Below, piece by piece: positions 9,009 through 17,768 of a stretch of 64,000 bases of DNA (its first letter is position 1; every line of letters begins with the position of its first letter). This stretch comes from Blastococcus saxobsidens (GTDB lineage Bacteria > Actinomycetota > Actinomycetes > Mycobacteriales > Geodermatophilaceae): the NCBI RefSeq assembly GCF_010682065.1, contig NZ_JAAGWG010000010.1:86791-150790 (forward strand), given 5' to 3'. A model generated the notes under the pieces. It was given only the letters and a program-made list of their open reading frames with translations. It was not told the origin of the DNA and did no database searches. The translations under genes were made by a program, and so were the position numbers.

Positions 9009-9500
9009 TCAGGTCGGGCCGCCACCGGAGCCGGAGCCGGCGCCGAAGTCCTCCGGCGAGATCTGGTCGAGGAACTCGCGGAACTTCTCGACCTCGTCCT
9101 CCTGCTCGTCGGGGATCTCGATCCCCACCTCGTCGAGCAGGTCGTCGGCGCCGAAGATCGGCGCGCCGGTGCGCACCGCGAGGGCCACCGCGTCGGAGGG
9201 CCGGGCGCTGACCACTCGCTCGTCGCCGAACACCAGCTCGGCGATGTAGATGCCGTCGCGCATCTCCGTGATGTTGACCGCCTCGAGCTCCGCACCCAGG
9301 GTGCGCACGACCTCCCGCAGCAGGTCGTGGGTCATCGGGCGGGCCGGGCGGACCCCCTGCTGCTCGAAGGCGATGGCGGCCGCCTCGACGGCGCCGATCC
9401 AGATGGGCAGGTAGCGCTCACCCTGCGTCTCCTTGAGCAGCAGGATGGGCTGGTTGCCCGGCAGTTCGACGCGGACGCCGACGACTCGAAGCTCCTGCAC
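9009..9500 (-). CDS. Bifunctional nuclease (DUF151) family protein
   Basis: 163 residues. It carries the bifunctional nuclease domain: VRVELPGNQPILLLKE, LPIWIGAVEAAAIAFEQQGV, RPMTHDLL and the RPSDAVALAVRTGAPIF motif. A short Gly/Ser tail follows. Family members have been reported to act as DNases/RNases; the cellular role in actinobacteria is unclear. The GTG start is supported by GAGGAG 8 bases upstream. It lies between the two MerR genes exactly as Rv1829 does. Confidence 0.92.
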   Translation of the reverse strand: MQELRVVGVRVELPGNQPILLLKETQGERYLPIWIGAVEAAAIAFEQQGVRPARPMTHDLLREVVRTLGAELEAVNITEMRDGIYIAELVFGDERVVSARPSDAVALAVRTGAPIFGADDLLDEVGIEIPDEQEDEVEKFREFLDQISPEDFGAGSGSGGGPT

Positions 9501-9614
9501 GGTGCGGCTCCTCGGCTGCGGCCCGGGGGGCGGGCGGGGACGGTCTGGACAGGCGGCCGGTCACTGTCGGGCCGTCGGACGGCCCGGACGGCGACGGGTC
9601 CACGGTACGCCCGC

Positions 9615-10343
9615 TCAGGGGCGCAGGAGGTCCCGCAGGCGCGTCTCGAGCAAGGCGGTGTGCAACTGCGCCGACAGCGCCGCGAGCTCGCCCAGCTTCT
9701 CGGTGGCGCGCGTGCGCGCCTCCTCCGAGCGGGCCCGCAGGACCGGCGCGACGAGCTGCTCGACGAGCCCGGCCTCGCGCTCCACCGCACTGCGGTAGAC
9801 GCGCAGGTGCCGGGGCTCGATGCCGTGCCTGGCCAGCCCAGCGGCCGCCCGCGCGATCGGCAGGTCGCCGGCCGGGTGGCGCCCGTCGGCGTCGGTGGAG
9901 AGCAGGCCGAACTGCACGCAGTCGGCGAGCTGCTCGGGCTCCAGCCCGGCCGCTCGGGCGAACTGCTCCGGGGTCAACGGGGCCTCGCCGGGCTCCCCCG
10001 TCGACTCCGGGGGCGGCGGCGACGCGGGCACCGCGCCGGGCAGCGGCTCGCCGCGGTCCAGCGCGTCCAGGTGGTCCTTGATCACCCGCAACGGCAGGTA
10101 GTGGTCCCGCTGTGCCGTCAGCACGTAGCGCAGCCGGCTCACGTCGGCCTGGGAGAACTTGCGGTACCCCGACGGCGTGCGCTGCGGGTGGACCAGGTCC
10201 TCGGACTCCAGGTAGCGGATCTTGCTGATCGTCACGTCGGGGAAGTCGTCGCGAAGAACGGCCAGCACCTCGCCGATGGTCAGGCGTGGCGTGTGCTGAC
10301 CGGCGGCGTCCCCGAGCGCACGTTCGCGCTCGGGCACCACCAT
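9615..10343 (-). CDS. ftsR: MerR family regulator (FtsR/Rv1828-like)
   Basis: 242 residues with an N-terminal MerR winged helix: LTIGEVLAVLRDDFPDVTISKIRYLESEDLV, then TPSGYRKFSQADVSRLRYVL. A Pro-rich linker and a C-terminal dimerising helical region follow. This is the orthologue type of Rv1828 and of C. glutamicum FtsR, which activates ftsZ transcription. The ATG at 10343 is preferred, with GAGAGG upstream; a GTG one codon earlier is also possible. The frame is open further upstream but without similarity. It lies between garA and the bifunctional nuclease gene. Confidence 0.92.
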   Translation of the reverse strand: MVVPERERALGDAAGQHTPRLTIGEVLAVLRDDFPDVTISKIRYLESEDLVHPQRTPSGYRKFSQADVSRLRYVLTAQRDHYLPLRVIKDHLDALDRGEPLPGAVPASPPPPESTGEPGEAPLTPEQFARAAGLEPEQLADCVQFGLLSTDADGRHPAGDLPIARAAAGLARHGIEPRHLRVYRSAVEREAGLVEQLVAPVLRARSEEARTRATEKLGELAALSAQLHTALLETRLRDLLRP

Positions 10344-10422
10344 CACGCCCCTCTCTCGCCGGGACGCCGTCTCCGGGTCCCGGTCCGCGCTCCCCGACTG
10401 CGGAGGATCGCCGGACGGTCCA

Positions 10423-10938
10423 CTAGCGAGCGGCCGGCTCGCCGGTGCGCGGGCCGGTGAGGTACACGAGCCGGAACTTGCCGATCTGCACCTCGTCGCC
10501 ACCGGCCAGGTTCGCCACGTCGACCGGCTCACGGTTGACGTAGGTGCCGTTGAGGCTGCCGACGTCGTGCACCGAGAAGCCACCGCCCTCGCGGTGGAAC
10601 TCGACGTGCCGGCGGCTCACCGTGACGTCGTCGAGGAAGATGTCGCTGTCGGGGTGGCGACCGGCGGTCGTCACGTCCTGGTCGAGCAGGAACCGGCTGC
10701 CGGCGTTGGGGCCGCGCTTGACCACCAGCAGCGCCGACCCGGCGGGCAGCGACTCGACGGCACCGGCGTGCGCGTCGGGGGTCTCGGTGGCCTCCGGCTG
10801 CTCGCCGGAGTCGTCGCCACCGACCTTGGGGATCACGCTCGTCGACTCGCCGATGCGCTCGGGAGAGAGCGCCGAGCCGCACTGCGCGCAGAAGCGACTG
10901 CCCTCGGGGTTCTCGTGGCCACAGCGAGTGCAGTGCAC
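10423..10938 (-). CDS. garA: FHA-domain signalling protein GarA with N-terminal zinc ribbon
   Basis: 171 residues. The C-terminal FHA domain is nearly identical to GarA: SALLVVKRGPNAGSRFLLD, AGRHPDSDIFLDDVTVSRRH, GSLNGTYVNREPVD and EVQIGKFRLVYLTG. It carries the phosphothreonine-binding Arg, Ser and Asn residues. GarA binds and inhibits 2-oxoglutarate dehydrogenase and activates glutamate synthase depending on phosphorylation of an N-terminal motif. Here that motif reads ESTSVIP (residues about 31-37) in place of mycobacterial ETTS. It is preceded by a CxxC...CxxC zinc ribbon (CTRCG, FCAQCG) not present in the mycobacterial protein. The GTG start has GGAGGAG upstream. Confidence 0.95.
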   Translation of the reverse strand: MHCTRCGHENPEGSRFCAQCGSALSPERIGESTSVIPKVGGDDSGEQPEATETPDAHAGAVESLPAGSALLVVKRGPNAGSRFLLDQDVTTAGRHPDSDIFLDDVTVSRRHVEFHREGGGFSVHDVGSLNGTYVNREPVDVANLAGGDEVQIGKFRLVYLTGPRTGEPAAR

Positions 10939-11197
10939 GTTGCGTCTCCTCCGGTGCGAGGGGCCCGCCGCGGGCCTCGGTACGGGCCGCGGGCGGCCGG
11001 CGGACGGTGGGCCAGTCAGCCCTCCGTGGTCGGCCGCCGCGGGAGCGGCGGACCGTGGGTCATGGAACCAGCCGGTCGGCCCGAGGGTCAACCGGACGTG
11101 CAGTGTGGGACGAACGGGTTTCCCGCAGGTGACCCCGCGGATCGCCCCTCCGCGATCATAGTGAGCCCCGCCAGGAGTCAGCCTCCCGGCGGCCCGG

Positions 11198-11620
11198 TCA
11201 CCGACCGTCGAGCAGCGCCTGGTAAGCGGCCGCGTCGAGCAGTTGTCCGACCGGGTCCCCACCCTCCCCCGGAACGGCGATGTCGACCAGCCAGCCGTCC
11301 CCGTAGGGGTCGGAGTTCACGGTCTCGGGGGCGTCGGCCAGCCGCTCGTTGACCGCGGTGACCGTGCCGGCGACCGGCGCGTAGAAGTCCGACACGCTCT
11401 TGGTGGACTCCACCTCCCCGATGGCCGTCCCCGGCGCCACCTCGGCGCCGACCTCGGGCAGCTGGACGAAGACGATGTCGCCCAGCGCGTCCTGGGCGTG
11501 GTCGGTGATGCCGATCCGGACGACGATCCCTGCTCCCGCAGTGGCCGAGGCGCCGTCGGCGCCCTGGACCAGCGCCCATTCGTGCTGGTCGGTGTAGCGG
11601 CGGTCGTCGGGCGAGCTCAT
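11198..11620 (-). CDS. gcvH: Glycine cleavage system H protein
   Basis: 140 residues; the lipoyl-carrier protein of the glycine cleavage system. The lipoylated lysine is K74 in [18 protein letters not shown] near the N-terminus and [16 protein letters not shown] are family signatures. An ATG with AGGAG upstream starts it. It shares the locus with gcvP but is separated by four regulatory or nuclease genes; gcvT is not in this window. The 259-base gap to garA holds no gene that I can support. Confidence 0.97.
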   Translation of the reverse strand: MSSPDDRRYTDQHEWALVQGADGASATAGAGIVVRIGITDHAQDALGDIVFVQLPEVGAEVAPGTAIGEVESTKSVSDFYAPVAGTVTAVNERLADAPETVNSDPYGDGWLVDIAVPGEGGDPVGQLLDAAAYQALLDGR

Positions 11621-11708
11621 CGTCGATCGTCTCCTGGTGCGGGAATGGAACGGCGTCGGCGCAGGGGCGCGCCTCGAGCGGAGCGAGAGGTGGGGGCCGT
11701 CGAGGTCC

Positions 11709-12509
11709 TCACTCGGTGTCGGGCGAAGCGTATTGAGGGCGGTCGAGCGGTCGCAACGCGTCCACGACCACCAGGTCGGACTGGGTGATCTGCACGGAGC
11801 CGCCGCGGCCCTCCACGAGCTGCACGACCCCGCCGGGGATGTTCATCGCCGTCGCCATGTTCTGCGGCTCGCCGATGACGACGAACTCGTAGGGGGACGT
11901 GAGCGCGGTGCCGTCGACCCGCAGGTTCCCCGGCTTTCCGGTCACGGCGGTCGACAGCCCGATCCGGATGCCGTCGACCTGCATGGTCTCCGCCCCCGCC
12001 CCCCGCAGCTCCTGGACGACCTCGATGAGGTCGGTGACCCGCACGTCCCCCGAGGGGTCGCGGACGGTGAGCGTCATCCCCTCGCCCTGGGCGGGGAGCG
12101 TGCCGTTGAGGATGCCGAGGGCCTGGGCACGGCGCCGCGCCTCCTCGAGCGCGGTGCCGGTGCGGCTCCCGGACCCGTTGAGCTCCTGCAGGGCCGACCG
12201 CTGCTCGGAGAGTTGCTGGCGGAGCCGGTCCTCGCGCAGGTTGAGCTCGTCGAGGATGCGCACGAGGTCCTCCTCCCGCGCGCCGGCGAGCACTTCCGCC
12301 TCGTCGGCGTTGCGCACCTGCACGGCCAGGGCGAACCCGAGCGCCAGCGTCAGCACGCCGATGAGCGCGGCCGCGACCAGGTCCAGCCGCCGGCGGGCGT
12401 TGCGCGGCGCCGCCCGGGCCGTCGCCGGCTCGGGGGACGCCTCCGGGGACGCCGGCTCCGGCGCCACCCGCTCCGGCTCGGGCGTCGCCGCCGGTCCCGG
12501 CCCGGTCAT
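11709..12509 (-). CDS. DUF881 family membrane protein
   Basis: 266 residues. A Pro/Glu/Ala-rich cytoplasmic tail is followed by one membrane segment at about 42-64, a coiled coil at about 68-110 ([20 protein letters not shown]), and an extracytoplasmic DUF881 domain ending with YEFVVIGEP and [12 protein letters not shown]. The function is unknown; the family resembles division-associated proteins in topology. The ATG overlaps the stop of the small basic protein gene in an ATGA, so the two are coupled. Matches Rv1825 in gene order. Confidence 0.88.
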   Translation of the reverse strand: MTGPGPAATPEPERVAPEPASPEASPEPATARAAPRNARRRLDLVAAALIGVLTLALGFALAVQVRNADEAEVLAGAREEDLVRILDELNLREDRLRQQLSEQRSALQELNGSGSRTGTALEEARRRAQALGILNGTLPAQGEGMTLTVRDPSGDVRVTDLIEVVQELRGAGAETMQVDGIRIGLSTAVTGKPGNLRVDGTALTSPYEFVVIGEPQNMATAMNIPGGVVQLVEGRGGSVQITQSDLVVVDALRPLDRPQYASPDTE

Positions 12510-12838
12510 GCGCGGAAGATGTGCCGTCGGATGGCCGCGGCGTTGCCGAAGATGCGGATGCCCAGGACCACGACCACCGCCGTCGACAGCTGGGCGCCCA
12601 CCCCCAGCTGGTCGCCCAGGAAGACGATGAGCGCGGCCACCACCACGTTCGAGACGAACGAGATGACGAACACCTTGGCGTCGAAGATGCCGTCCAGCCG
12701 GGCCCGGAAGCCGCCGAAGACGGCGTCGAGCGCGGCGACCACCGCGATCGGCAGGTAGGGCTGCAGCCACAGGGGGACCGTGGGGTCGAAGACCAGCCCG
12801 AGGAGCACGCCCGCCGCGAGTCCGAGGATCGGGATCAC
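12506..12838 (-). CDS. sbp: Small basic protein family membrane protein (DUF1290)
   Basis: 110 residues. Three hydrophobic segments: IPILGLAAGVLLGLVF, LPIAVVAALDAVFGGF and VFVISFVSNVVVAALIVFLG. A basic C-terminus [13 protein letters not shown] follows. This is the Sbp/DUF1290 family that sits between DUF881 genes in actinobacteria and near division genes in Bacillus. The GTG start lies 4 bases after the stop of the upstream DUF881 gene, and its own stop overlaps the next start. Confidence 0.88.
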   Translation of the reverse strand: MIPILGLAAGVLLGLVFDPTVPLWLQPYLPIAVVAALDAVFGGFRARLDGIFDAKVFVISFVSNVVVAALIVFLGDQLGVGAQLSTAVVVVLGIRIFGNAAAIRRHIFRA

Positions 12839-12842
12839 GGGG

Positions 12843-13751
12843 TCAGCCTCCGGGGGTGGGGTCGGTGCCGGGGTCCCGGCGGGTGTCCAGCGGTTCGGCG
12901 GAGCGCAGCTCGGGTGAGCCGGCTGCGGGCAGGGACAGCTCGTCCTCCTTGGCGAAGTCGAACCGGAGGCCGAAGTTGATCGAGTCCTCGGCGAGGGCCC
13001 GGATCTGCGGATTGAGGATGAACGCCGCGGCGAGCGCGTCGGGGTCGCCGATCGCGCTGACCTCGTAGGGGTTGGTGACCGGTCGGAAGTCGACGAGCAC
13101 CGCCTCCCCGGCGAACCGGATGGCGCTGGTGGGACCCAGCCGCTGCCGGTTGATGCTGATCGCCTCGGCGCCCGCCGCCCACAGGGCGTTGACGACCCGC
13201 TGCAGGTCGCCGTCCTGGATCCGGCCGCGGGGATCGGCCGTGGCGGTCCCTCCGCCCACGGGGTCGTCATCGGCCTCGGCCTCGGCGTTGGCGAGCGTGA
13301 CCAGCAGGCCGGGCCCGGTGACCGGGACGGCGCCGGTGCCCTGCTCGGCACGCGCGAGCGCGTCCAGCGCCCGCTGTCCCACCGCGGTCGCGGCCAGGAG
13401 GTCGTCGCTGGTCCGGCTGACCTCCACGCGGAGGTCCTCCAGCTGCGCGGCGAGCTCGTCGCTGAGCTCGGACCGATCCTGGATGTCGCCCACCAGCGCG
13501 GAGCGGATCTCCTGCCGGCCCTGCTGCTTGGCCGCGGCCTGGTCGTAGGTGACGGCCACGAGCAGGCCCGCCACCGCCATCGTCAGCGCGACGAGCACCT
13601 GCCCACCGCGGCGGGGGGCGTCCTGCTCCCCGCGGGCGGCCCGCGCCTCGGCGGCCTGCGCGTAGGCCGGGTCGAGCGTCTCGGCGAGCACGTCGTCGAG
13701 CAGCGAGGCGCCCAGCGAGCGGACCCCACCGGGTGGGCGGTCGGCGGTCAC
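12843..13751 (-). CDS. DUF881 family membrane protein (second copy)
   Basis: 302 residues, paralogous to the DUF881 protein two genes downstream. A cytoplasmic N-terminus is followed by a membrane segment at about 50-69 (QVLVALTMAVAGLLVAVTYD) and a coiled coil (SELSDELAAQLEDLRVEVSR). The DUF881 domain follows, with VTGPGLLVTLANAE, INRQRLGPTSAIRF and NPYEVSAIGDPDALA. The GTG start overlaps the pgsA-like stop (GTGA). With Sbp and the other DUF881 protein it likely forms a membrane complex (inference). Corresponds to Rv1823. Confidence 0.88.
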   Translation of the reverse strand: MTADRPPGGVRSLGASLLDDVLAETLDPAYAQAAEARAARGEQDAPRRGGQVLVALTMAVAGLLVAVTYDQAAAKQQGRQEIRSALVGDIQDRSELSDELAAQLEDLRVEVSRTSDDLLAATAVGQRALDALARAEQGTGAVPVTGPGLLVTLANAEAEADDDPVGGGTATADPRGRIQDGDLQRVVNALWAAGAEAISINRQRLGPTSAIRFAGEAVLVDFRPVTNPYEVSAIGDPDALAAAFILNPQIRALAEDSINFGLRFDFAKEDELSLPAAGSPELRSAEPLDTRRDPGTDPTPGG

Positions 13752-14416
13752 GCGCGGCTCGCCGACCGGGCGGAGCGCTCGGCCGCGACGATCCCGACGA
13801 CCTGCACGACGTAGAAGGCGCCGGCCAGCAGGTACAGCGCGGTTCCCCAGATGGTGAACGCCCACGCGAACGGCGCGGCGATGGTGGCCAGCAGGCTGTC
13901 GCCGTCGGCCAGCAGCAGGCCGGGGAAGGCGTAGAGGAGCAGGAACGTGGCGGCCTTGCCCAGGTAGTGCACCTGGAGCGGCGGATAGCCGTAGGCCCGC
14001 AGCACCAGCAGCATCACGCCCAGGACGAGCTCCCGGCCGAGCAGCAGCAGCACCAGCCACACCGGGATGAAGTCGCGCAGCGCCAGCGCGATCAGCGTGG
14101 AGACGATGTAGAGCCGGTCGGCTGCGGGGTCCAGCAGCGCGCCGAGGCGGCTGCCCTGGTCCAGCCAGCGGGCGATCTTGCCGTCGGCCCAGTCGGAGAT
14201 GCCCGCGGCCATCAGCACGAGCATCGCCCAGAGGTCCTCCTCGGGTCCGAGCAGGAGCCACAGGAAGAGCGGCACGCCGAGCAGCCGGAGGACCGACAGC
14301 GCGTTCGGCACGGTCCAGATCCGGTCGGGCAGGTCCTCGCGGTCCACGACCCGTGGGGCGCCTACGCCGTCCCCGGGTACGGATGGGGGCGCCGACGGCC
14401 CGTTCGACGACGTCAC
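13748..14416 (-). CDS. CDP-alcohol phosphatidyltransferase family protein
   Basis: 222 residues with the full CDP-alcohol phosphotransferase motif: D75, D78, G79, A82, R83, G92, D96 and D100 (DWADGKIAR...GALLDPAAD). Several membrane helices follow. It transfers a phosphoalcohol from CDP-diacylglycerol-type donors; glycerol-3-phosphate acceptor (PgsA-like) is likely from synteny with Rv1822 (pgsA2), but the substrate is not proven. First gene of the DUF881/Sbp operon. Confidence 0.9.
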   Translation of the reverse strand: MTSSNGPSAPPSVPGDGVGAPRVVDREDLPDRIWTVPNALSVLRLLGVPLFLWLLLGPEEDLWAMLVLMAAGISDWADGKIARWLDQGSRLGALLDPAADRLYIVSTLIALALRDFIPVWLVLLLLGRELVLGVMLLVLRAYGYPPLQVHYLGKAATFLLLYAFPGLLLADGDSLLATIAAPFAWAFTIWGTALYLLAGAFYVVQVVGIVAAERSARSASRA

Positions 14417-14563
14417 GACTCCTCCAGCCCCTGCACCAGCGCGTCCGAGGCTAGCCGAAGGACCCCGTCCCCCTCACCGCGCGCATGCTCACGGCGAGCC
14501 TCTGGACGGGACCGCCCCGCCCTCACCACTCGACGCTGCGCGGCGGGTCCGGTCCGCCGCCGC

Positions 14564-16636
14564 TCAGGCCGGGGCGAGGGTCGCCGGCGCCGGCTCGTAG
14601 CCCAGCGGACGCCGGTCGAAGCAACCCGTGCCGTGGCTGACCGAGCGCAGCACCCCCGGATAGCCGAGCAGCTCCACCTCCGGCACCTCGGCGCGCACCG
14701 TGACGCGGTCCCGCTCGGGGTCGGCCTCGCTCCCGGTGACGCGGGCGCGCCGCGCGGACAGGTCGCTCATCACCGCCCCGACGTACTCGCCCGGCACCCG
14801 CACCTCGACCTCGCACCACGGCTCGAGCACCCGGGTGCCCACGGCCGTCGCCAGCTCCCGCAGGGCCAGGGCCCCGGCGGCCTGGAAGGCGGCGTCGGAG
14901 GAGTCCACCGAGTGCGCCTTGCCGTCGACCAGCGTCACGTGGACGTCGACGACGGCGCGGTCTCCGTGCACCCCGCGCTCGGCCTGCGCGCGGATCCCCT
15001 TCTCCACGCTCGCGTGGTACTGGGCCGGGACGGTGCCGCCCACGATCCGCTGGTCGAAGACCACGCCCGAGCCCGGCGGCCCGGGCCGGCCTTCCACGAC
15101 CACCACCGCGTACTGGCCGTGGCCCCCGGACTGCTTGACGTGCCGGCCGGTCACCCGAGCCGGTCCGCACAGGGTCTCCACGAGCGGTACCCGGACCGGC
15201 ACCGTCGTCACCCCCACCCCGTGCCGGGTCCGCAGCCGGTCGAGCAGCACCTCCGCGTGCCCCTCTCCCACGCACCACAGCAGCAGCTGACCGGTCTCCG
15301 GCCGTCGCTCGAGACGCAGGGTGGGGTCCTCGGCCACGAGCCGGGACAGCGCCGTGGCCATGCGGTCCTCGTCGGCGTGGGAGGCGGCCTCCACCGCGAC
15401 CGGCAGCTGCGGCACCGGCAGCTCCCAGGCCGGCACCAGCCGCGGGTCCCCCGGCGAGCTCAGGGTGTCACCTGTCTCCGCCGTCGTCAGCCGCGCCACC
15501 GCGCAGATGTCCCCTGCCGGGCAATGGCTCACCGGCCGCAGCGCGGCGCCCAGCGGGGCCGACAGCACACCGATCCGCTCGTCGCTGTCGTGGTCGGGAT
15601 GGCCCCGATCGGCGAGGCCGTGACCGGACACGTGCACGGCGACGTCGGGCCGCAGCGTGCCGGAGAAGACGCGGACCAGCGACACCCGCCCCACGTAGGG
15701 GTCGGTCGTCGTCCGGACCACCTCGGCCACCAGCGGCCCGTCGGGATCGCAGGACAGCGGCGGTGCGGGTGAGCCGTCGGGACGGGTGACCGGCGGGCAG
15801 CCGTGCTCCATCGGGCAGGGAAAGGCCGAGACCAGCAGGTCGAGCAGCTCCTCGGTGCCCACGCCTGTGAGCGCGGAGACGCAGAGCACCGGGTGGAAGT
15901 GCCCCCGCGCGACGGCGGTCTCCAGGTCGGTGACCAGGTCGGGCAGGGACAGGGCGTCACCGGCGAGGTAGCGCTCCATCAGCGTCTCGTCCTCGCTCTC
16001 TCCGATGATGCCCTCGATGAGCTCGGCACGGAGCCGGTCGGCGTCCGGGGCGCCCGCGGTCTCCCCGGGGGGCTCGAGGAGGGAGAGGAGCCCTCGCGCG
16101 GCGCCGTCGGGGCCCCGGTCGACCAGGTGCATGGGGTAGACCCCCTCCCCCAGCATCAGCTGGCAGAGCCGCACCGCCTCGTCCACGTCGGCCCGTGGCC
16201 GGTCGATCTGAGTGAGCACCACGGCGCGCGGCATGCCGACGGCGGCGCACTCCTCCCAGAGCGCGAGGGTGCCGGCGTCCATGCCGCCCAGGGCGGAGAC
16301 GACGAACAGCGCGCTGTCGGCCGCCCGCAGGCCGGCGCGCAGCTCGCCCACGAAGTCCGGGGACCCAGGGGTGTCCAGCAGGGTGATCCGGTGGTCCGCG
16401 CGCTCGACGGTCGCGACGCCGAGGGAGACCGACCGCTGCTGCCGGACCTCGATCTCCTCGCTGTCCAGGCACGTCGTGCCGTCCTCCACACGGCCCGCCC
16501 GGGGCACGGCGCCGGTGGCGGCCAGCAATGCCTCGGCGAGCGTGGTCTTGCCCGCACCGGAGTGGCCGACGAGCGCCACGTTGCGCACCCGCTGGGCCGG
16601 TCGCGGTGCCGGAGCCTGCGGCAGATCCCTCCCCAT
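14564..16636 (-). CDS. Elongation factor G-like protein (EF-G2 type)
   Basis: 690 residues with the EF-G domain order: G domain, domain II, then III-V (ending ELLGYPGVLRSVSHGTGCFDRRPLGYEP). The P-loop is GHSGAGKT (24-31) and G3 is DTPGSPDF. The G4 motif NKxD is replaced by TQID, and the switch-I/effector region is divergent. These are features of the actinobacterial EF-G2 paralogue (FusA2, Rv0120c type), which does not replace EF-G in translocation. Its role is not established. Monocistronic; a CRP-like palindrome lies about 112 bases upstream. Confidence 0.88.
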   Translation of the reverse strand: MGRDLPQAPAPRPAQRVRNVALVGHSGAGKTTLAEALLAATGAVPRAGRVEDGTTCLDSEEIEVRQQRSVSLGVATVERADHRITLLDTPGSPDFVGELRAGLRAADSALFVVSALGGMDAGTLALWEECAAVGMPRAVVLTQIDRPRADVDEAVRLCQLMLGEGVYPMHLVDRGPDGAARGLLSLLEPPGETAGAPDADRLRAELIEGIIGESEDETLMERYLAGDALSLPDLVTDLETAVARGHFHPVLCVSALTGVGTEELLDLLVSAFPCPMEHGCPPVTRPDGSPAPPLSCDPDGPLVAEVVRTTTDPYVGRVSLVRVFSGTLRPDVAVHVSGHGLADRGHPDHDSDERIGVLSAPLGAALRPVSHCPAGDICAVARLTTAETGDTLSSPGDPRLVPAWELPVPQLPVAVEAASHADEDRMATALSRLVAEDPTLRLERRPETGQLLLWCVGEGHAEVLLDRLRTRHGVGVTTVPVRVPLVETLCGPARVTGRHVKQSGGHGQYAVVVVEGRPGPPGSGVVFDQRIVGGTVPAQYHASVEKGIRAQAERGVHGDRAVVDVHVTLVDGKAHSVDSSDAAFQAAGALALRELATAVGTRVLEPWCEVEVRVPGEYVGAVMSDLSARRARVTGSEADPERDRVTVRAEVPEVELLGYPGVLRSVSHGTGCFDRRPLGYEPAPATLAPA

Positions 16637-16747
16637 GGCCGCTCAGCCCTGGCCGGCCGGCGTCACGGCCGGCGTCGGACGTTGTCGGGACGGAGCGGCG
16701 ACGATGCGCTCGGCGTGGACGTCCACGGTGCCTCCCGGGGGCGGTGA

Positions 16748-16763
16748 TGTGGTCTGCGTCACA
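16748..16763. promoter_or_regulatory. CRP-like palindrome upstream of the EF-G2 gene
   Basis: TGTGGTCTGCGTCACA differs from the TGTGA-N6-TCACA consensus at one position. It lies in the 184-base gap upstream of the EF-G-like gene. The rest of that gap shows no gene. Confidence 0.4.
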
Positions 16764-16820
16764 GCCTGCCGCGTGGGTGCGCCGCCCGACAAGACCCGGC
16801 GCCCCGCTCACCGCGCCCGC

Positions 16821-17348
16821 TCACCCTGCTCGCGCGGCCGCTCTCGCCGCCATCCGGGCCACACCACGGCGGTGCAGCAGCCAGCCGCCTCCGATCAGCA
16901 GCACCCCGAGACCCAGGAAGCCGAGATCCCAGCTCAGTGGTGCGCCGAGGTCGTCGCGCACGTGGTGGACGCCGAGGAGCTGGTGGTCGATCAGCCCCTC
17001 GACGAGGTTGAAGATCCCCCAGCCGACGAGGACGAGCCCGATGTGGAAGCTCCAGCTGGGTGCGATCCGCCCCTGGCGTCAGGAGACGATCGCGGTGACG
17101 GTGCCGGCGAAGGCCAGCACCCAGGTGGCGAGGTGGAAGAAGCCGTCGGCGACGGTGTTGATCTCCAGCCCGGCGAGGGTGGTCGGTTCCCGCCCCTCGA
17201 CGGAGCTGAGCATGTGGTGCCACTGCAGGATCTGGTGCAGCACGATGCCGTCGACGAACCCGCCGAAGCCCAGCCCGTAGAGCAGCCCCGTCGCCCGGGA
17301 GGGCAACCGCTGCGGGCTGCCGGCTGTCGGATCCAGTCGCTGCGCCAT
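16821..17348 (-). pseudogene. DUF2243 membrane protein gene interrupted by an in-frame TGA
   Basis: The ATG at 17348 opens an 89-residue frame with the DUF2243 N-terminal half (GLLYGLGFGGFVDGIVLHQILQWHHML, HLATWVLAFAGTVTAIVS). It ends at TGA 17079-17081. The same frame continues directly after this codon with the C-terminal half: RQGRIAPSWSFHIGLVLVGWGIFNLVEGLIDHQLLG, then HHVRDDLGAPLSWDLGFL and LLIGGGWLLHRRG, to a TGA at 16821-16823. The total is 176 codons with no other disruption, so one TGG-to-TGA change explains it. A sequencing error is the alternative. DUF2243 proteins are small polytopic membrane proteins of unknown function. If the stop is real, only a truncated protein is made. Confidence 0.85.
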
Positions 17349-17403
17349 GCCGCTGCGCTACCCCGTCGCCGCCGCCGCACGCCCGCGTCGCATGCTGGAG
17401 GGC

Positions 17404-17604
17404 ATGAGCTCCGATCACGCGGCCGGCCGCGACCAGGCCACCGGGCAGGCACACGCGGTCCTGCGCTCCACGGCCGATCTCCCGGCACCGTGGGCCGCGC
17501 TCTGCGGGGCGCCGGTCGGCGTCGTCCAGGGCAGGTGGGACGGACCACGGGGCACCGGATCGGCCGACCCCTGCCCCGAGTGCCTCCGGCTCGCCGTCGG
17601 CTGA
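17404..17604 (+). CDS. Small cysteine-containing hypothetical protein
   Basis: 66 residues from an ATG preceded by GGAGGG. It contains ALCGAPVGVVQGRW and a C-terminal DPCPECLRLA. The C(n)CxxC spacing resembles small actinobacterial zinc-binding proteins; I do not recognise a named family. The same frame opens 19 codons earlier, but the ribosome binding site favours this start. It diverges from the broken DUF2243 gene. Confidence 0.5.
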   Translation: MSSDHAAGRDQATGQAHAVLRSTADLPAPWAALCGAPVGVVQGRWDGPRGTGSADPCPECLRLAVG

Positions 17605-17723
17605 CCGGGCCCCGTCCTCGATGAGCGTCGTGCGTTCGTCGACCGGGCCGCCTCGTTGTTGGGGATAACGGTTCTGGGACCCGCAGCGCGGGGGTCGAGG
17701 ACGGCTGCCCCCCGGGAACGCAG

Positions 17724-17759
17724 CAGGGGCCGTTCCCGGATGTCCGGGAACGGCCCCTG
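17724..17759 (-). terminator. Perfect 16-bp hairpin downstream of tRNA-Pro
   Basis: CAGGGGCCGTTCCCGG (17724-17739) pairs perfectly with CCGGGAACGGCCCCTG (17744-17759) around ATGT. It begins about 10 bases beyond the tRNA 3' end, so it is the likely tRNA terminator. It may also end the small convergent gene. Confidence 0.75.
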
Positions 17760-17768
17760 ACCACTCTG

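Noticed and set aside
17079..17081. TGA as a selenocysteine codon in the DUF2243 gene
   Set aside because: The family is not known to contain selenocysteine and no SECIS-like structure was evident; a nonsense change or read error at a Trp codon is simpler.
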